Positions 25,394 to 35,661 of a stretch of DNA of 39,979 nt are shown piece after piece. The number at the start of each line of letters is the position of its first letter. Within the stretch, counting starts at the first letter, position 1. Both the position numbers and the translations under genes were made by a program. This DNA is from Cytophagales bacterium CG12_big_fil_rev_8_21_14_0_65_40_12. Its GTDB lineage: Bacteria > Bacteroidota > Bacteroidia > Cytophagales > Cyclobacteriaceae. The notes below the pieces were generated by a model. That model did no database searches. It was not told where the DNA came from and saw only the letters and a program-made list of their open reading frames with translations. The stretch lies in NCBI GenBank assembly GCA_002786855.1, contig PCUU01000071.1:1-39979 (forward strand), written 5' to 3'.

Positions 25394-26707
25394 ATGAAAA
25401 TAGCAGTAATAGGTACTGGTTATGTAGGATTGGTAACAGGAACATGTTTTGCCGAAGTGGGTATCGATGTGACTTGTATCGACATAGACCAGAAGAAAAT
25501 TGACGGTTTAAAAAATGGCATTATGCCTATTTACGAACCTGGCCTCGAAACCATGGTTAAAAAGAACTTCGAGAAAGGTCGTTTACATTTTTCCACTGAT
25601 TTGGCAGCCAGCATTCAAGGTTGTGAAACCGCCTTTATTGCGGTTGGAACCCCTCCTGGCGAAGATGGCAGTGCAGATTTAAAATATGTACTTGCTGTGG
25701 CTAAAGCAATCGGTGAAAACATGAACAACTACATGGTAGTGGTAACAAAAAGTACCGTACCCGTAGGCACTGCACAAAAAGTAAAAAAAGAAGTTAGCGA
25801 GGCTTTAAAGAGAAGAGGCCAAAACATTGAATTTGATGTTGCATCAAATCCAGAGTTTCTGAAAGAAGGCGCTGCAATTGCGGACTTTTTAAAGCCAGAC
25901 AGAATCGTTGTCGGAGTAGAATCTGAAAAGGCTGAGGAAATGATGAAGAAGCTCTATAAGCCATTCTTACTCAACGGCCATCCTACCATTTTTATGGATG
26001 TTCCATCCGCAGAAATGACCAAGTATGCCGCCAACTCAATGCTCGCTACAAAGATCAGTTTCATGAACGACATCGCCAATCTTTGCGAAATCATGGGAGC
26101 CGATGTGAACATGGTGAGAAAAGGAATAGGCAGTGATAATAGAATTGGCAATAAATTCATTTATCCAGGAGTTGGTTACGGTGGCTCATGCTTCCCTAAA
26201 GATGTAAAAGCGCTGATCAAGACAGCACAGGAAAACGGGTATACAATGTCTGTTTTAAAAGCAGTCGAAGAGGTCAACGATCGTCAAAAATCAGTGATGG
26301 TGAACAAAGTGAAAAAGCACTTTGGAAACGATTTAACTGGAAGAACATTCGCCATGTGGGGGCTTTCTTTTAAGCCAAAAACTGACGACATGCGCGAGGC
26401 GCCTTCAGTGGTGATTATCAACGCGCTTTTGGCGGCTGGAGCGAAGGTCAAAGTTTATGATCCAATCGCAATGGAAGAAGCTAAACACGATTTGCATGAT
26501 ACTGTGACTTATGCAAAAGATGAGTATGATACATTGATTGATGCTGATGCACTTCTTGTCGTTACAGAATGGCCAGAATTCAGACTTCCAAATTTTGATG
26601 TGGTATCGCGCTTGTTGAAGTCTAAAGTGGTGTTTGATGGTAGAAATATCTATGACAAAAATGAGCTCGTTGCGCAAGGTTACTCATACTACGGAATAGG
26701 CATCTGA
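25394..26707 (+). CDS. ugd: UDP-glucose 6-dehydrogenase
   Basis: Oxidises UDP-glucose to UDP-glucuronate with two NAD+. The N-terminal Rossmann motif [20 protein letters not shown] is followed by [19 protein letters not shown] and the catalytic cysteine C266 in [14 protein letters not shown]. The C-terminal domain carries [16 protein letters not shown]. It is 437 residues, the normal bacterial length. Its product is the substrate of the next gene, whose ATG shares one base with its stop (TGATG). The 111-base upstream spacer is AT-rich and contains TTAACCTTTG at about 25368-25377, an imperfect promoter match. Confidence 0.96.
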   Translation: MKIAVIGTGYVGLVTGTCFAEVGIDVTCIDIDQKKIDGLKNGIMPIYEPGLETMVKKNFEKGRLHFSTDLAASIQGCETAFIAVGTPPGEDGSADLKYVLAVAKAIGENMNNYMVVVTKSTVPVGTAQKVKKEVSEALKRRGQNIEFDVASNPEFLKEGAAIADFLKPDRIVVGVESEKAEEMMKKLYKPFLLNGHPTIFMDVPSAEMTKYAANSMLATKISFMNDIANLCEIMGADVNMVRKGIGSDNRIGNKFIYPGVGYGGSCFPKDVKALIKTAQENGYTMSVLKAVEEVNDRQKSVMVNKVKKHFGNDLTGRTFAMWGLSFKPKTDDMREAPSVVIINALLAAGAKVKVYDPIAMEEAKHDLHDTVTYAKDEYDTLIDADALLVVTEWPEFRLPNFDVVSRLLKSKVVFDGRNIYDKNELVAQGYSYYGIGI

Positions 26708-27690
26708 TGAAAAGAGTTTTAATCACAGGGGCTGCGGGCTTCTTAGGATCCCATTTATGTGATCGTTTTATCAAGGAAGGCTATTATGTAATCGGAATGG
26801 ATAACCTCATTACAGGTCATCTTTCAAATATTGAGCACTTAATGCCCTTAGCCAACTTCGAATTTCATCATCATGACGTTTCGAATTTCGTTCACGTTTC
26901 AGGCGAACTGGACTATATACTACATTTTGCATCGCCTGCTAGCCCGATAGACTATCTAAAAATTCCGATCCAAACTTTGAAAGTTGGTTCTTTAGGAACA
27001 CATAATTTATTAGGTCTAGCCAGAGTAAAAGGTGCCAGAATGCTTATCGCTTCAACTTCAGAAGTGTATGGAGATCCCTTGATACACCCACAAACAGAAG
27101 AGTATTACGGAAACGTAAACCCAGTGGGACCAAGAGGTGTATACGATGAAGCCAAGAGATTCCAAGAAGCCATCACAATGGCCTATCACACCTATCATGG
27201 CTTAGAAACCCGTATTGTAAGAATTTTCAATACTTACGGCCCAAGAATGAGACTGAATGACGGCCGCGTACTTCCTGCATTCATAGGCCAAGCCCTTCGG
27301 GGAGAAGACCTAACCATTTTTGGAGACGGTTCTCAAACCAGGTCGTTTTGTTATGTAGATGATCAGGTAGAAGGTATATTTAGACTTTTGTTGTCAGACT
27401 ATCCTTATCCTGTGAACATTGGCAACCCAGATGAAATCACCATCTCTCAATTTGCCGAAGAGATCATTGCACTGACTGGAACGAATCAAAAAGTGGTTTA
27501 TAAGCCTCTTCCCAAAGATGACCCTATGCAAAGGCAGCCCAATACAACCAAGGCAAGAGAAATACTAGGTTGGGAAGCTAAGGTATCAAGGGCCGAAGGC
27601 TTAAAAATTACTTATGATTACTTTAAATCTCTGCCTAAGGAAAAGCTGTTCGAAAAAGACCATAAAAACTTTGACGGTTATATCCGATAA
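26707..27690 (+). CDS. UDP-glucuronate decarboxylase (UDP-xylose synthase)
   Basis: An extended short-chain dehydrogenase of 327 residues converting UDP-glucuronate to UDP-xylose and CO2. Visible are [17 protein letters not shown] (NAD binding), the distinctive [20 protein letters not shown] with the catalytic Ser/Thr/Glu, and Y-x-x-x-K in [11 protein letters not shown], plus [10 protein letters not shown]. The ASPASP and SEVYGDP signatures separate UXS from dTDP-glucose dehydratases and from GalE. The one-base overlap with ugd supports a two-step route UDP-Glc to UDP-GlcA to UDP-Xyl for a surface polysaccharide. The plant-like short UXS form without a membrane anchor is expected to be cytosolic. 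Confidence 0.92.
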   Translation: MKRVLITGAAGFLGSHLCDRFIKEGYYVIGMDNLITGHLSNIEHLMPLANFEFHHHDVSNFVHVSGELDYILHFASPASPIDYLKIPIQTLKVGSLGTHNLLGLARVKGARMLIASTSEVYGDPLIHPQTEEYYGNVNPVGPRGVYDEAKRFQEAITMAYHTYHGLETRIVRIFNTYGPRMRLNDGRVLPAFIGQALRGEDLTIFGDGSQTRSFCYVDDQVEGIFRLLLSDYPYPVNIGNPDEITISQFAEEIIALTGTNQKVVYKPLPKDDPMQRQPNTTKAREILGWEAKVSRAEGLKITYDYFKSLPKEKLFEKDHKNFDGYIR

Positions 27691-27728
27691 ACTTACAACC
27701 CGAAAGGAGATGATAGTGTCTTCTATGC

Positions 27729-29138
27729 ATGACCCTAAGAATACTTTTTATACTCCTTTCATTTATATCGATTTATAAGGCATCTGCATACCAAACCGAT
27801 AATGATTCAGTACATTTTGTTCATAATCTAACCATCAATCAGGGGGCACTTATTTCTTACCAGAATAAGGCTCCTTTTTGGTTAACCAACAACAATAGTG
27901 GACGATTTGAAGATACAGGTGCTTCAAATGCTTTTACAAATGTCCACTTTGTAAAACACGGTGATCAAACCAAACCAATAGACTACTTTTACGGAGGAGA
28001 ACTCAATCTCTTGGCATCGGATAAAGTCACGTTATCCACAATACAAGGATATGCAGGACTGCAATTCAAGTTCCTAAATCTCCGAATTGGTAAAAAGGAA
28101 GAGTTTTTTGGTCTTAGCGACTCCACGCTCACCATTGGTAATTTAACCTACGGCAACAATGCTAGGCCTATTCCAAAGATAGTACTGACAACTAACGACT
28201 GGATAAACGCTCCAATCTTACCAAGGCTCTTCAGTTTCAAAGCATATTTGGCCCATGGTTGGTTCGAAAAAAACCGATTCCAAAGTAGTGCCCTTCTTCA
28301 TGAGAAGTATGCCTATCTGAGAGCAAAAATTTATAAAGGCAAAGTAGAATTCATTTTTGGATTGCACCACAATGCACAGTGGGGCGGAATAAATGCGAGC
28401 GATAATTCGTCTCAGCCCACTGGCCTCAAAAACTTCAAAAGGATATTCCTTGGCGGATCAGGTGGAGGAGATGCCCTTCAAACAGACCAACAAAATGCCT
28501 TGGGTAACCATCTTGGAAGCTATGATTTAAGTACATCGTTGCAATTCAGAACATTCAAGGTAATCAACTATTGGCAATTCCTTTGGGAAGATAGCTCTGG
28601 GCTAAACCCATTAAACTGGCGCGATGGGCTCTTTGGTATAAGTGTAATTTTGGAAAATAAAAAAGCCCTGATTTCCAGGGTCAATCTCGAGATTATCCGA
28701 ACGAATGACCAAGACGCTCTAAAAACAGGCAAAGATGGCAATCCATTCATAGAACCCGACAGCTTCTTTAATAATGGTGTTTATCGGTCTGGTTGGACTT
28801 ACCAAAATCGTGGAATAGGCAATCCCGTCTTTCTCTTGCTTAATCCAGGGTCTACCTCTGGTAACTCCATAAAAAACATGGTAAATGGAGTTAATATAGG
28901 CCTTTCTGGAAAAAGAGGTTCAATCCAATATCGACTCAACTATCGATGGTTTAAAAATCAAGGTACATATACCGAAAGAATTGAGCCAAGTATAAAGCAT
29001 AACGCTTTCATTGGCCAACTCATTTTGAATCGAAACAGAAATATAATCAATTTAAAAGGAGCGCTGGAATGGGGTAATTACTTAGGTGGGAACTTTGGTT
29101 TGCAGCTCAGTTATGGTTACCGCTTGGGACTAAATTAA
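27729..29138 (+). CDS. Capsule assembly Wzi family protein
   Basis: An outer-membrane beta-barrel protein of 469 residues with a signal peptide (MTLRILFILLSFISIYKASA). The sequence alternates amphipathic strands ending in aromatic residues, as in Wzi (the K-antigen attachment lectin). Family-like stretches include the region around HGWFEKNR, GLHHNAQWGG, LGNHLGSYDL, GVYRSGWTYQNRGIGNPV and RWFKNQGTY. It is related to the second Wzi-family gene at 30658-32169. A strong AAAGGAG lies at 27703-27709, 19 bases before this ATG, and serves a different frame better (27710-27778). It follows UXS by 38 bases and may be co-transcribed with the nucleotide-sugar genes. Confidence 0.83.
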   Translation: MTLRILFILLSFISIYKASAYQTDNDSVHFVHNLTINQGALISYQNKAPFWLTNNNSGRFEDTGASNAFTNVHFVKHGDQTKPIDYFYGGELNLLASDKVTLSTIQGYAGLQFKFLNLRIGKKEEFFGLSDSTLTIGNLTYGNNARPIPKIVLTTNDWINAPILPRLFSFKAYLAHGWFEKNRFQSSALLHEKYAYLRAKIYKGKVEFIFGLHHNAQWGGINASDNSSQPTGLKNFKRIFLGGSGGGDALQTDQQNALGNHLGSYDLSTSLQFRTFKVINYWQFLWEDSSGLNPLNWRDGLFGISVILENKKALISRVNLEIIRTNDQDALKTGKDGNPFIEPDSFFNNGVYRSGWTYQNRGIGNPVFLLLNPGSTSGNSIKNMVNGVNIGLSGKRGSIQYRLNYRWFKNQGTYTERIEPSIKHNAFIGQLILNRNRNIINLKGALEWGNYLGGNFGLQLSYGYRLGLN

Positions 29139-29187
29139 TTATTCAATTTTGTTTCAAAACGAAAAATAAACCAAAATCTTTGGCAAC

Positions 29188-30561
29188 TCAATAGGCCTTT
29201 TCATTACCCTTAATTAGGGACATAAGTGTTAGCCCAATGATTTTGATATCTAACAAAAACGACCAATTCTGAAGATAGAAACGATCTAACCTTACGCGTG
29301 AACTCATCTGATAATAATCGGTTATTTCTCCCCTATAGCCCATGGACTGCGCCAAACCTGTAACCCCTGGTTTATAGGCATGGCGTTTTGCGTATTTCTC
29401 GACTTTATCTTGGTAAGAATGATTTAAAGAGATTGGGTGTGGACGTGGCCCAACAATCGACATATTACCGATAATGACATTAAAAAATTGAGGAAACTCA
29501 TCAAGACTCGTCTTTCTTAGGAAAGCACCAAACTTGGTGATTCTTTCGTCATCTCGACTCGCCCATAAATAGTCTGCTTCCTTGTTTTTCACCATTGTCC
29601 TGAATTTGTAGCAATAGAATGGCACATTCCCCTTTCCATGTCTAGATTGTTTGAATAACACAGGCCCCTTTGATTCCAACTTTATGATCAGACCAAATAA
29701 AGGGTACATCCAACTCAAAAAGAAAACTAGTATTACAGAGGCGAACGCAATATCAAAACCACGTTTAACGAATTTATTTGCCCTTGAATCTAGAGGAAGG
29801 TTGTTAATATCAATAATTGGAACAGAGTCGTAGCGCCTCAAAACGAAGGTTTTAATGGCCTCTGTTTTGAACTCAGGCAATAACTTTACCTTTTTAAGGC
29901 TCGATTCTCCAATTTCGATTGCGCGTTCCAATACGTCACTAGGAACTCTTTCACTTACGTAGATATGATCAATATCTTCAATATTGGACGCATTGAAATC
30001 GTTGAACTGGCCAAGGTGGGGATGTATATGCGAGTCGGTGGATGCTCCATAAAAACCCTTCACCCTAATTCCATAATGACTCTTCTTCCGAAGTGTTTCA
30101 AAGAGCTTCATTCCAAGATCGTCATAACCAAGAATGACGGCATACCTAATATTTCCTCCAAAAGTCCTGTATTTATCGAGAATCAAATGAACAAAAACCC
30201 TGTAAATAGTAAGCCACACGAATAGCAAAAGGACTAAAGCAATAAAGAAGTGTCGGTCGATAAATTGGATTTCGGCAAAAAGCCAGAAAATTGAGATGAT
30301 AGAAACAAAAATAAAAACGCTGATAAAGGCCTTTTTGAATGTATTATAATAGCTTACTGCCCTACCGATTTTGTAGTCTTTGTTTAAGTATGAGATAATG
30401 GGCCATGAAGTAAGGTAAACTGCCAAAGATATACCGTAGGTACGATCAAGGTTAAAATTACCCTCTGCAATATAAATCGATCCGAAAAAAATAAGCGTTA
30501 AAACGATCATTTCTCCGAGAACAAATAAATAAGGAAAGTATTTATTAAACCTTTTCTTCAT
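29188..30561 (-). CDS. Polyprenyl glycosylphosphotransferase (WcaJ/WbaP family)
   Basis: A 457-residue initiating enzyme for exopolysaccharide or capsule repeat units, moving a hexose-1-phosphate from a nucleotide sugar to undecaprenyl phosphate. Four N-terminal hydrophobic segments (about 10-125) are followed by a CoA-binding-like Rossmann region (YAVILGYDDLGMKLFETL). The catalytic bacterial sugar transferase domain from about 262 shows KRGFDIAFA, a membrane helix, GPVLFKQSRHG, YKFRTMV, LDEFPQFFNVIIGNMSIVGP and YKPGVTGLAQ. It lies between two Wzi-family genes, convergent with the first and in the same direction as the second, 96 bases after it. The sugar could be glucose or galactose. Confidence 0.93.
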   Translation of the reverse strand: MKKRFNKYFPYLFVLGEMIVLTLIFFGSIYIAEGNFNLDRTYGISLAVYLTSWPIISYLNKDYKIGRAVSYYNTFKKAFISVFIFVSIISIFWLFAEIQFIDRHFFIALVLLLFVWLTIYRVFVHLILDKYRTFGGNIRYAVILGYDDLGMKLFETLRKKSHYGIRVKGFYGASTDSHIHPHLGQFNDFNASNIEDIDHIYVSERVPSDVLERAIEIGESSLKKVKLLPEFKTEAIKTFVLRRYDSVPIIDINNLPLDSRANKFVKRGFDIAFASVILVFFLSWMYPLFGLIIKLESKGPVLFKQSRHGKGNVPFYCYKFRTMVKNKEADYLWASRDDERITKFGAFLRKTSLDEFPQFFNVIIGNMSIVGPRPHPISLNHSYQDKVEKYAKRHAYKPGVTGLAQSMGYRGEITDYYQMSSRVRLDRFYLQNWSFLLDIKIIGLTLMSLIKGNEKAY

Positions 30562-30657
30562 TCCAACCGACTTGATTCTCTATTAATTAAACTATAAAAA
30601 ATTACACTGCATCAAAGATATAAAACAAGTTTGACCTTTCTGAGCGATAAACTTGAT

Positions 30658-32169
30658 TTAACGATTTAGCAACGTATAAGAAATAGAAACCTGTATACCC
30701 AAAGCATTATAAAGTTCGCCTCTATCGTATGCAAATTTGGTATCAAAGCTTAACTCCTCTTTATTGAATGCATTTTTCCATTGCAGCTCAATAACAGAAT
30801 AAAACTGCTTGAGTGCCGGTAAGTAAACATATTCAAAATCAGGGTTGTTAGTTATACCCGCCCAGTTAAATCTACCCTCATAGATACCCGCATAAGTACC
30901 AAAATTCTTGGAGTATGTAAATAACCCTTTATAGGTAATTTGTCTCGAAAGCATGCCTTCAAAACCGAGATGCACCGCAGAAATTCTATTATTAGCAATG
31001 GCCACACCATAGTCTGGATACGGATTCATAAAATTGAGTGTGTACTTATAGGTTAGGAAAAGCGGATTGCCCATCACCCTTTCATTGTAAGTCCATCCAG
31101 ACCTGTAGAGATAATTATTATAGTAGTCATCTCTTTCTCCAAATTCATACCCCATATTGTCTTCTACAGTTTGAACCGTTTCCGTAGGATCTGGAAAACC
31201 CATCCCACTTTGCCATTTTGATTGCAGCCACTCTATATGAACTTTGCTGATCAACTTCTCTTTATTTCCCAAATCCCATTCCAAACCCATCAAAAAATCC
31301 TTGAGACTGATATATTGAATACTCCCTTCATCTTCGAACTGTTTCTGGTAATTGAAACTTAAGCTTTGGTTGCCTATTATCTGTTTGAAAGTGAATTCTG
31401 TGATCCCCAGATGATTGCCCAAGCCATTCCCTTCTCCCCTGCCAATATCATCTGGATCGGGAATACCAGCGCCCACAAACACTTTCAAATAATCTGCAAA
31501 ATCACTTGGCTGCCTAACACCTTGTGGAGAAACTCCACCGTACTGAGCAAAATGAACTACACCAGACGATATTTGGAGACCGATCACATCCTTAAGATCT
31601 AGAACCATATAAAAAGATTTACCATGCAATTGAGCTTTGGAAATGTATCGGTCCTCCTCAAGCCATCTATGACTGAATGATCCCTTGTATTTCAAATAAC
31701 CGTGAGTAAAAGGTATCGGTTTGTATTCTTTCAAACTCAAACTCACCATAGGAACAGGCAAGGCATTTTCGCTTAAGGCTAGTGATCCTGAAGAAAGGCC
31801 CGAGCCAAAACCACCAAATGTTTGAGGAACACGGCCTGTCTCCAAATGCCAGTCCTTAAAGCTCAAGCTCAAATAATACTTCGAGAAGATATCATTCCTA
31901 AAACCAAATCCAGAACTCAATTTGAAATTTTTGCCAAGGCGCTTTTGATATTGAAGTTGACCAGATAGAAAAAAGGAGTCATTTGGGTCAACCTCTCCGA
32001 ATTGATTGTTCACCAAATAGAATGGCACAACTTTATCATGGGTAGAGCCCAAGAACCCTGTTGAAATTGTAGCATGAATACTATCTCCTTTTATTTGCTC
32101 TTCTTGTGCAAACATGGCTATCCCATGACAGAACAAAACACCAAAAAAGAGCACTCTAATTTTCCGCAT
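30658..32169 (-). CDS. Capsule assembly Wzi family protein, second copy
   Basis: A 503-residue outer-membrane barrel protein with a signal peptide (MRKIRVLFFGVLFCHGIAMFAQ). It shares landmarks with the copy at 27729-29138: SHRWLEEDRYISKAQLHG, GVVHFAQYGG, NGLGNHLGITEF, NYLYRSGWTYNERVMGNPLF and FTYSKNFGTYAG. The two are clearly diverged paralogues, not recent duplicates. By family knowledge it binds or organises exported polysaccharide at the cell surface. A perfect -7 element lies 17 bases before its ATG. It is the first gene of the minus-strand pair with the glycosylphosphotransferase. Confidence 0.83.
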   Translation of the reverse strand: MRKIRVLFFGVLFCHGIAMFAQEEQIKGDSIHATISTGFLGSTHDKVVPFYLVNNQFGEVDPNDSFFLSGQLQYQKRLGKNFKLSSGFGFRNDIFSKYYLSLSFKDWHLETGRVPQTFGGFGSGLSSGSLALSENALPVPMVSLSLKEYKPIPFTHGYLKYKGSFSHRWLEEDRYISKAQLHGKSFYMVLDLKDVIGLQISSGVVHFAQYGGVSPQGVRQPSDFADYLKVFVGAGIPDPDDIGRGEGNGLGNHLGITEFTFKQIIGNQSLSFNYQKQFEDEGSIQYISLKDFLMGLEWDLGNKEKLISKVHIEWLQSKWQSGMGFPDPTETVQTVEDNMGYEFGERDDYYNNYLYRSGWTYNERVMGNPLFLTYKYTLNFMNPYPDYGVAIANNRISAVHLGFEGMLSRQITYKGLFTYSKNFGTYAGIYEGRFNWAGITNNPDFEYVYLPALKQFYSVIELQWKNAFNKEELSFDTKFAYDRGELYNALGIQVSISYTLLNR

Positions 32170-32185
32170 GGCAAACTCAAAGCCC

Positions 32186-32193
32186 CAAAGATA
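32186..32193 (-). promoter_or_regulatory. Promoter -7 element TATCTTTG
   Basis: On the minus strand TATCTTTG matches TAnnTTTG exactly and lies 16 bases before the ATG at 32169. A TTG further upstream is spaced too closely (13 bases) to be a standard -33 element, so only the -7 part is supported. Confidence 0.55.
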
Positions 32194-32290
32194 TTAATCA
32201 AAAATCCAATTCGCTGAATTCGAAATTGATTTTAAGTTCAATTGAGCCTTTAGCTGCGAATACTTTGGTAGGCTTCGCTAAAATCATGCT

Positions 32291-33709
32291 CTATTTATCG
32301 AAATTTCCCGCCTTAAGTCGTGCAAAATAATCCTTGGCTGCGGCCATAGCCTTTGGCGCAAGAATCAGTGCCGAAACCATGGTTGGAATTGCCATTAAAG
32401 CAAAGCCACCGTCTATCAAGCTCACTACGAAACCGAGCGAAGCAACCGCCCCAACAACAATGGTTGCTATGTAGATGTAATTATAATAATTGCCGCGCTT
32501 GGCTCCGAACATGTAAGACATGCTCTTTACTCCATAATAAGAATAGGAAAGGAGCGTGGAAACAGCAAAAACCAAAATACATAAACCTAAAAGATACCCT
32601 CCAACACCTGGAATGGCCGTATTAAACGCCTCTAGCGTCAGGGTTACCCCCAAAAGACCAGTATCTGCCGCTCCTACATATTGATCGTAAACCCCAGTGC
32701 CCAAAATCACAAACGCGGTTAAGGAACATACCAAAAGCGTATCAATCGCAGGCCCGAGCATAGCAACCAAACCTTCTCTTACAGGTTCATCGGTTTTTGT
32801 ATCACCGTGCACCATTGGGGCTGTTCCAATGCCAGCTTCATTCGAAAATGCAGCTCTTTTAGCACCAGTAATAATCACGGCTCCAATACCTCCACCCAAA
32901 ATTGCATTGCCAGTAAAGGCTTCGTCAAGAATGGAAATAAAAATGCCCGGAATACCCGAAACATTCTGAAGCAAAATGTACACTACTAAAACGAAATAAA
33001 GTACTACCATGGAAGGGACAAGCTTAGATGCCACTTTACTTATCCTTTTAATTCCACCAAAGATTACTAGCGATACCAAAAACATCAATACCAGCCCCGT
33101 GATTAGCGAAGAAGTTTTAATGGACGAGCCAAAAATAGCAATTGAAGCCTCTGTATCGTAACCTATTGCAGGCCCCAAAATAGTGTTTAGTGCAGCCGTC
33201 AATTGATTGGCTTGAAAAATAGGCAAGGCACCCACCAAAGCGACTACACAGAAAAATGTGGCCATGGGTTTCCATTTTGGGCCTAAACCTTCGGTAATTA
33301 CATACATGGGTCCGCCACGTACTTCACCTTCTGAATCCTTTCCCCGGTACATCACCGCGAGGGTACAAGTAAAAAATTTGGTCGCCATTCCAAAAAAAGC
33401 CGATATCCACATCCAGAAAATGGCACCAGGGCCGCCCATGGTAATGGCTACAGCTACTCCGCTAATATTACCCATTCCTACCGTGGCAGCAATGGCGGTT
33501 GAAAGCGCCTCGTAGTGCGTTATTTGACCTGCTTCATCTTTATTATCGTACTTTCCACGCAATACATTTACGGCATGGCCAAGGTATTTGAATGGCAAAA
33601 ATCTAGAGTAGATAAGGAAGATCAATCCACCACCCATGACCAGAATGAGCAATGGAACGCCCCAAATCCAGCCTGCAAAACCCGTTACTGCATCTTCAAT
33701 TATACCCAA
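32291..33709 (-). CDS. Sodium:alanine symporter (AGCS family)
   Basis: An inner-membrane transporter of 472 residues with about ten or eleven hydrophobic helices, importing alanine or glycine with sodium. Family signatures visible are STAIAATVGMGNISGVAVAI, GGPGAIFWMWISAFFGMATKF, GEVRGGPMYVI and RAAFSNEAGIGTAPMVHG. No in-frame ATG occurs between the upstream stop and residue 26, so TTG 33709, giving MGIIEDAVTGFAGWIWG, is the best start. It is divergent from scoA across 232 bases in which I found no clear promoter or terminator. Substrate could also be another small neutral amino acid. Confidence 0.93.
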   Translation of the reverse strand: MGIIEDAVTGFAGWIWGVPLLILVMGGGLIFLIYSRFLPFKYLGHAVNVLRGKYDNKDEAGQITHYEALSTAIAATVGMGNISGVAVAITMGGPGAIFWMWISAFFGMATKFFTCTLAVMYRGKDSEGEVRGGPMYVITEGLGPKWKPMATFFCVVALVGALPIFQANQLTAALNTILGPAIGYDTEASIAIFGSSIKTSSLITGLVLMFLVSLVIFGGIKRISKVASKLVPSMVVLYFVLVVYILLQNVSGIPGIFISILDEAFTGNAILGGGIGAVIITGAKRAAFSNEAGIGTAPMVHGDTKTDEPVREGLVAMLGPAIDTLLVCSLTAFVILGTGVYDQYVGAADTGLLGVTLTLEAFNTAIPGVGGYLLGLCILVFAVSTLLSYSYYGVKSMSYMFGAKRGNYYNYIYIATIVVGAVASLGFVVSLIDGGFALMAIPTMVSALILAPKAMAAAKDYFARLKAGNFDK

Positions 33710-33941
33710 GGAATTAAATTTTAGTTAAGCTACTATATTAGGTGAAACCATTTAACCTTACAAGTAGTATGGTGATTTTGTAGACTAAAGAGTTATTCCC
33801 CTAGCCAATCACTAATAAAAAAACTGAAAATTCAAGCCTAAAACCCTTATTTCCTTATTTTAAAACCTTGAAATACTTAGCCTCTGTAAAAATTTGACTA
33901 AAATTGAATCAAAAGTAAACATCAATAGAAAAACAAAATCA

Positions 33942-34640
33942 ATGATCAACAAGGTAGTATCAAATGCCGAAGAGGCTGTAAAAGACATACCTGATAATGC
34001 AGTGCTCATGCTGGGAGGATTTGGGCTTTGCGGTATTCCTGAGAATTGCATCAGTGCTTTGCTCAAAACAGGTGTAAAAGGACTCACTTGTATTTCGAAC
34101 AATGCAGGAGTCGATGATTTTGGAATTGGCTTAATGCTCAAAACCCGTCAGGTCAAGAAAATGATTTCAAGCTATGTAGGCGAAAATGCCGAGTTCGAAA
34201 GACAATTACTGTCTGGCGAATTGGAAGTAGACCTTATTCCGCAAGGCACCCTTGCCGAACGTATCAGGGCTGGCGGAGCGGGCATACCAGCATTCTATAC
34301 CCCAGCAGGCTATGGAACAGAGGTAGCTGAAGGTAAAGAAACCAGAGAATATCATGGGAAAATGTACCTACTGGAACAGTGGCTTAAAGCAGATTTTGCC
34401 TTGGTAAAAGCTTGGAAAGGGGATACATCTGGTAACTTGATTTTTAAAGGCACAGCCAGAAATTTCAATCCTATGATGGCCATGGCGGGTAAAATCACGA
34501 TTGCCGAGGTGGAAGAGCTGGTTGAACCCGGTGAACTTGATCCGAATATGATCCACACTCCTGGCATCTACGTTCAGCGTATTTTTCAAGGAAAGGACTA
34601 CGAGAAAAGAATCGAACAACGAACTACTAAGTTGAAATAG
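33942..34640 (+). CDS. scoA: 3-oxoacid (succinyl-CoA) CoA-transferase subunit A
   Basis: Alpha subunit of the heteromeric enzyme that moves CoA from succinyl-CoA to acetoacetate (ketone body use). Recognised by [74 protein letters not shown] and [15 protein letters not shown] chose ATG 33942 because homologues begin there. An in-frame TTG at 33894 would add 16 residues of low-complexity, AT-driven sequence. Length from this start is 232 residues, normal for the subunit. scoB follows after one base, so both are made from one message. An acetate or butyrate CoA-transferase is possible but the motif set favours SCOT. Confidence 0.93.
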   Translation: MINKVVSNAEEAVKDIPDNAVLMLGGFGLCGIPENCISALLKTGVKGLTCISNNAGVDDFGIGLMLKTRQVKKMISSYVGENAEFERQLLSGELEVDLIPQGTLAERIRAGGAGIPAFYTPAGYGTEVAEGKETREYHGKMYLLEQWLKADFALVKAWKGDTSGNLIFKGTARNFNPMMAMAGKITIAEVEELVEPGELDPNMIHTPGIYVQRIFQGKDYEKRIEQRTTKLK

Positions 34641-34641
34641 C

Positions 34642-35301
34642 ATGGCACTCGATAAAATAGGAATAGCGAAAAGAATAGCACAAGAAGTTCAAGATGGCAC
34701 CTATATCAATCTTGGTATTGGCATTCCAACATTAGTCGCGAATTTTATCCCAGACAATATCAATGTGGTACTGCAGTCTGAAAATGGATTATTGGGCATT
34801 GGCCCTTTTCCAGATGAGTCCGAAGTAGACGCGGACTTAATCAATGCTGGAAAGCAAACTGTGACTACCACCAAAGGTTCTTCCCTGTTTAGCTCAGCCG
34901 AAAGCTTTGAGATGATCAGAGGTGGTCATGTTGACCTTACTATTTTAGGTGCAATGGAAGTTTCAGAGAATGGAGACATTTCTAACTGGAAAATCCCGGG
35001 CAAAATGGTGAAGGGCATGGGCGGTGCCATGGACTTAGTAGCTTCAGCAGAAAACATCATTGTAGCCATGCAGCATTGCAGCCGAGATGGCGAATCCAAG
35101 CTGCTCTCAGAAAATACGCTTCCAATTACGGGACTGCGCTGTGTAAAGAAAGTCGTTACTGATATGGCCGTTTTGGATGTCCTTCCCGAAGGTGGTTTTA
35201 AATTATTAGAACGCGCTCCAGGCGTTTCGGTAGAAGAGATTAAAGCTGCCACGGCAGGGAAATTGATTATTGAAGGAGAAATTCCTGAGATGAGGATTTG
35301 A
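34642..35301 (+). CDS. scoB: 3-oxoacid (succinyl-CoA) CoA-transferase subunit B
   Basis: Beta subunit of the same CoA-transferase, 219 residues. The catalytic glutamate that forms the CoA thioester is E47 in LQSENGLLGIGP. Other landmarks are YINLGIGIPTLVANFIP, SSLFSSAESFEMIRGGHVDLTILG split by reading, WKIPGKMVKGMGGAMDL and LPITGLRCVKKVVTDMAV. The ATG follows the scoA stop by one base. Beyond its stop there is no clear terminator but a 430-base spacer with repeats before padR. With the dehydrogenase at 22309 it points to acetoacetate/3-hydroxybutyrate metabolism, though the genes are not linked. Confidence 0.94.
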   Translation: MALDKIGIAKRIAQEVQDGTYINLGIGIPTLVANFIPDNINVVLQSENGLLGIGPFPDESEVDADLINAGKQTVTTTKGSSLFSSAESFEMIRGGHVDLTILGAMEVSENGDISNWKIPGKMVKGMGGAMDLVASAENIIVAMQHCSRDGESKLLSENTLPITGLRCVKKVVTDMAVLDVLPEGGFKLLERAPGVSVEEIKAATAGKLIIEGEIPEMRI

Positions 35302-35447
35302 TCTTATTGTTCATTTGGGGCGTCATCCTTTGATTAATTCGAAAGTGTCTTTTTAGACCCTTCGCAAACTCAGGGAAGAAAACAGGCTAATATGGTCTTA
35401 TTGAACTTGTTCTGTTGACCAATCCTATTAGTTGCACACTCCTTTTT

Positions 35448-35473
35448 ATCCTGAGTGGCAGCGAAGGAACTAA
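35448..35473 (+). repeat. Imperfect 26-base direct repeat, copy 1
   Basis: Matches the copy at 35662-35687 at 22 of 26 positions around the core AGCGAAGGA. Both copies begin ATCC and end CTAA. Confidence 0.55.
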
Positions 35474-35661
35474 TTAAGGAAAGTAATAAGCAAATTTAAG
35501 GCAAGGGAGGCTGGACATTAGTGCCAATTTTTAAGTCCAATGTAATTTAGAGCAGTCATTCCGCAGGAATCTTTTCACGAATCACAAATCAATTCCTACT
35601 GCATAACTGAAAAAGACCTCTTCAAGGTGACTTAGCATACGCTTTTAGCCGCTTCACCTTC

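Noticed and set aside
32249-32282. Inverted repeat TTTAGC...GCTAAA with internal GAA/TTC pairing downstream of the symporter gene, considered as its terminator
   Set aside because: The arms pair only with a bulge and no T-run follows on the minus strand, so a terminator call is not supported.
33894-33941. TTG-initiated 16-residue N-terminal extension of scoA
   Set aside because: The extension is AT-driven low-complexity sequence, and homologues start at the [13 protein letters not shown] methionine.
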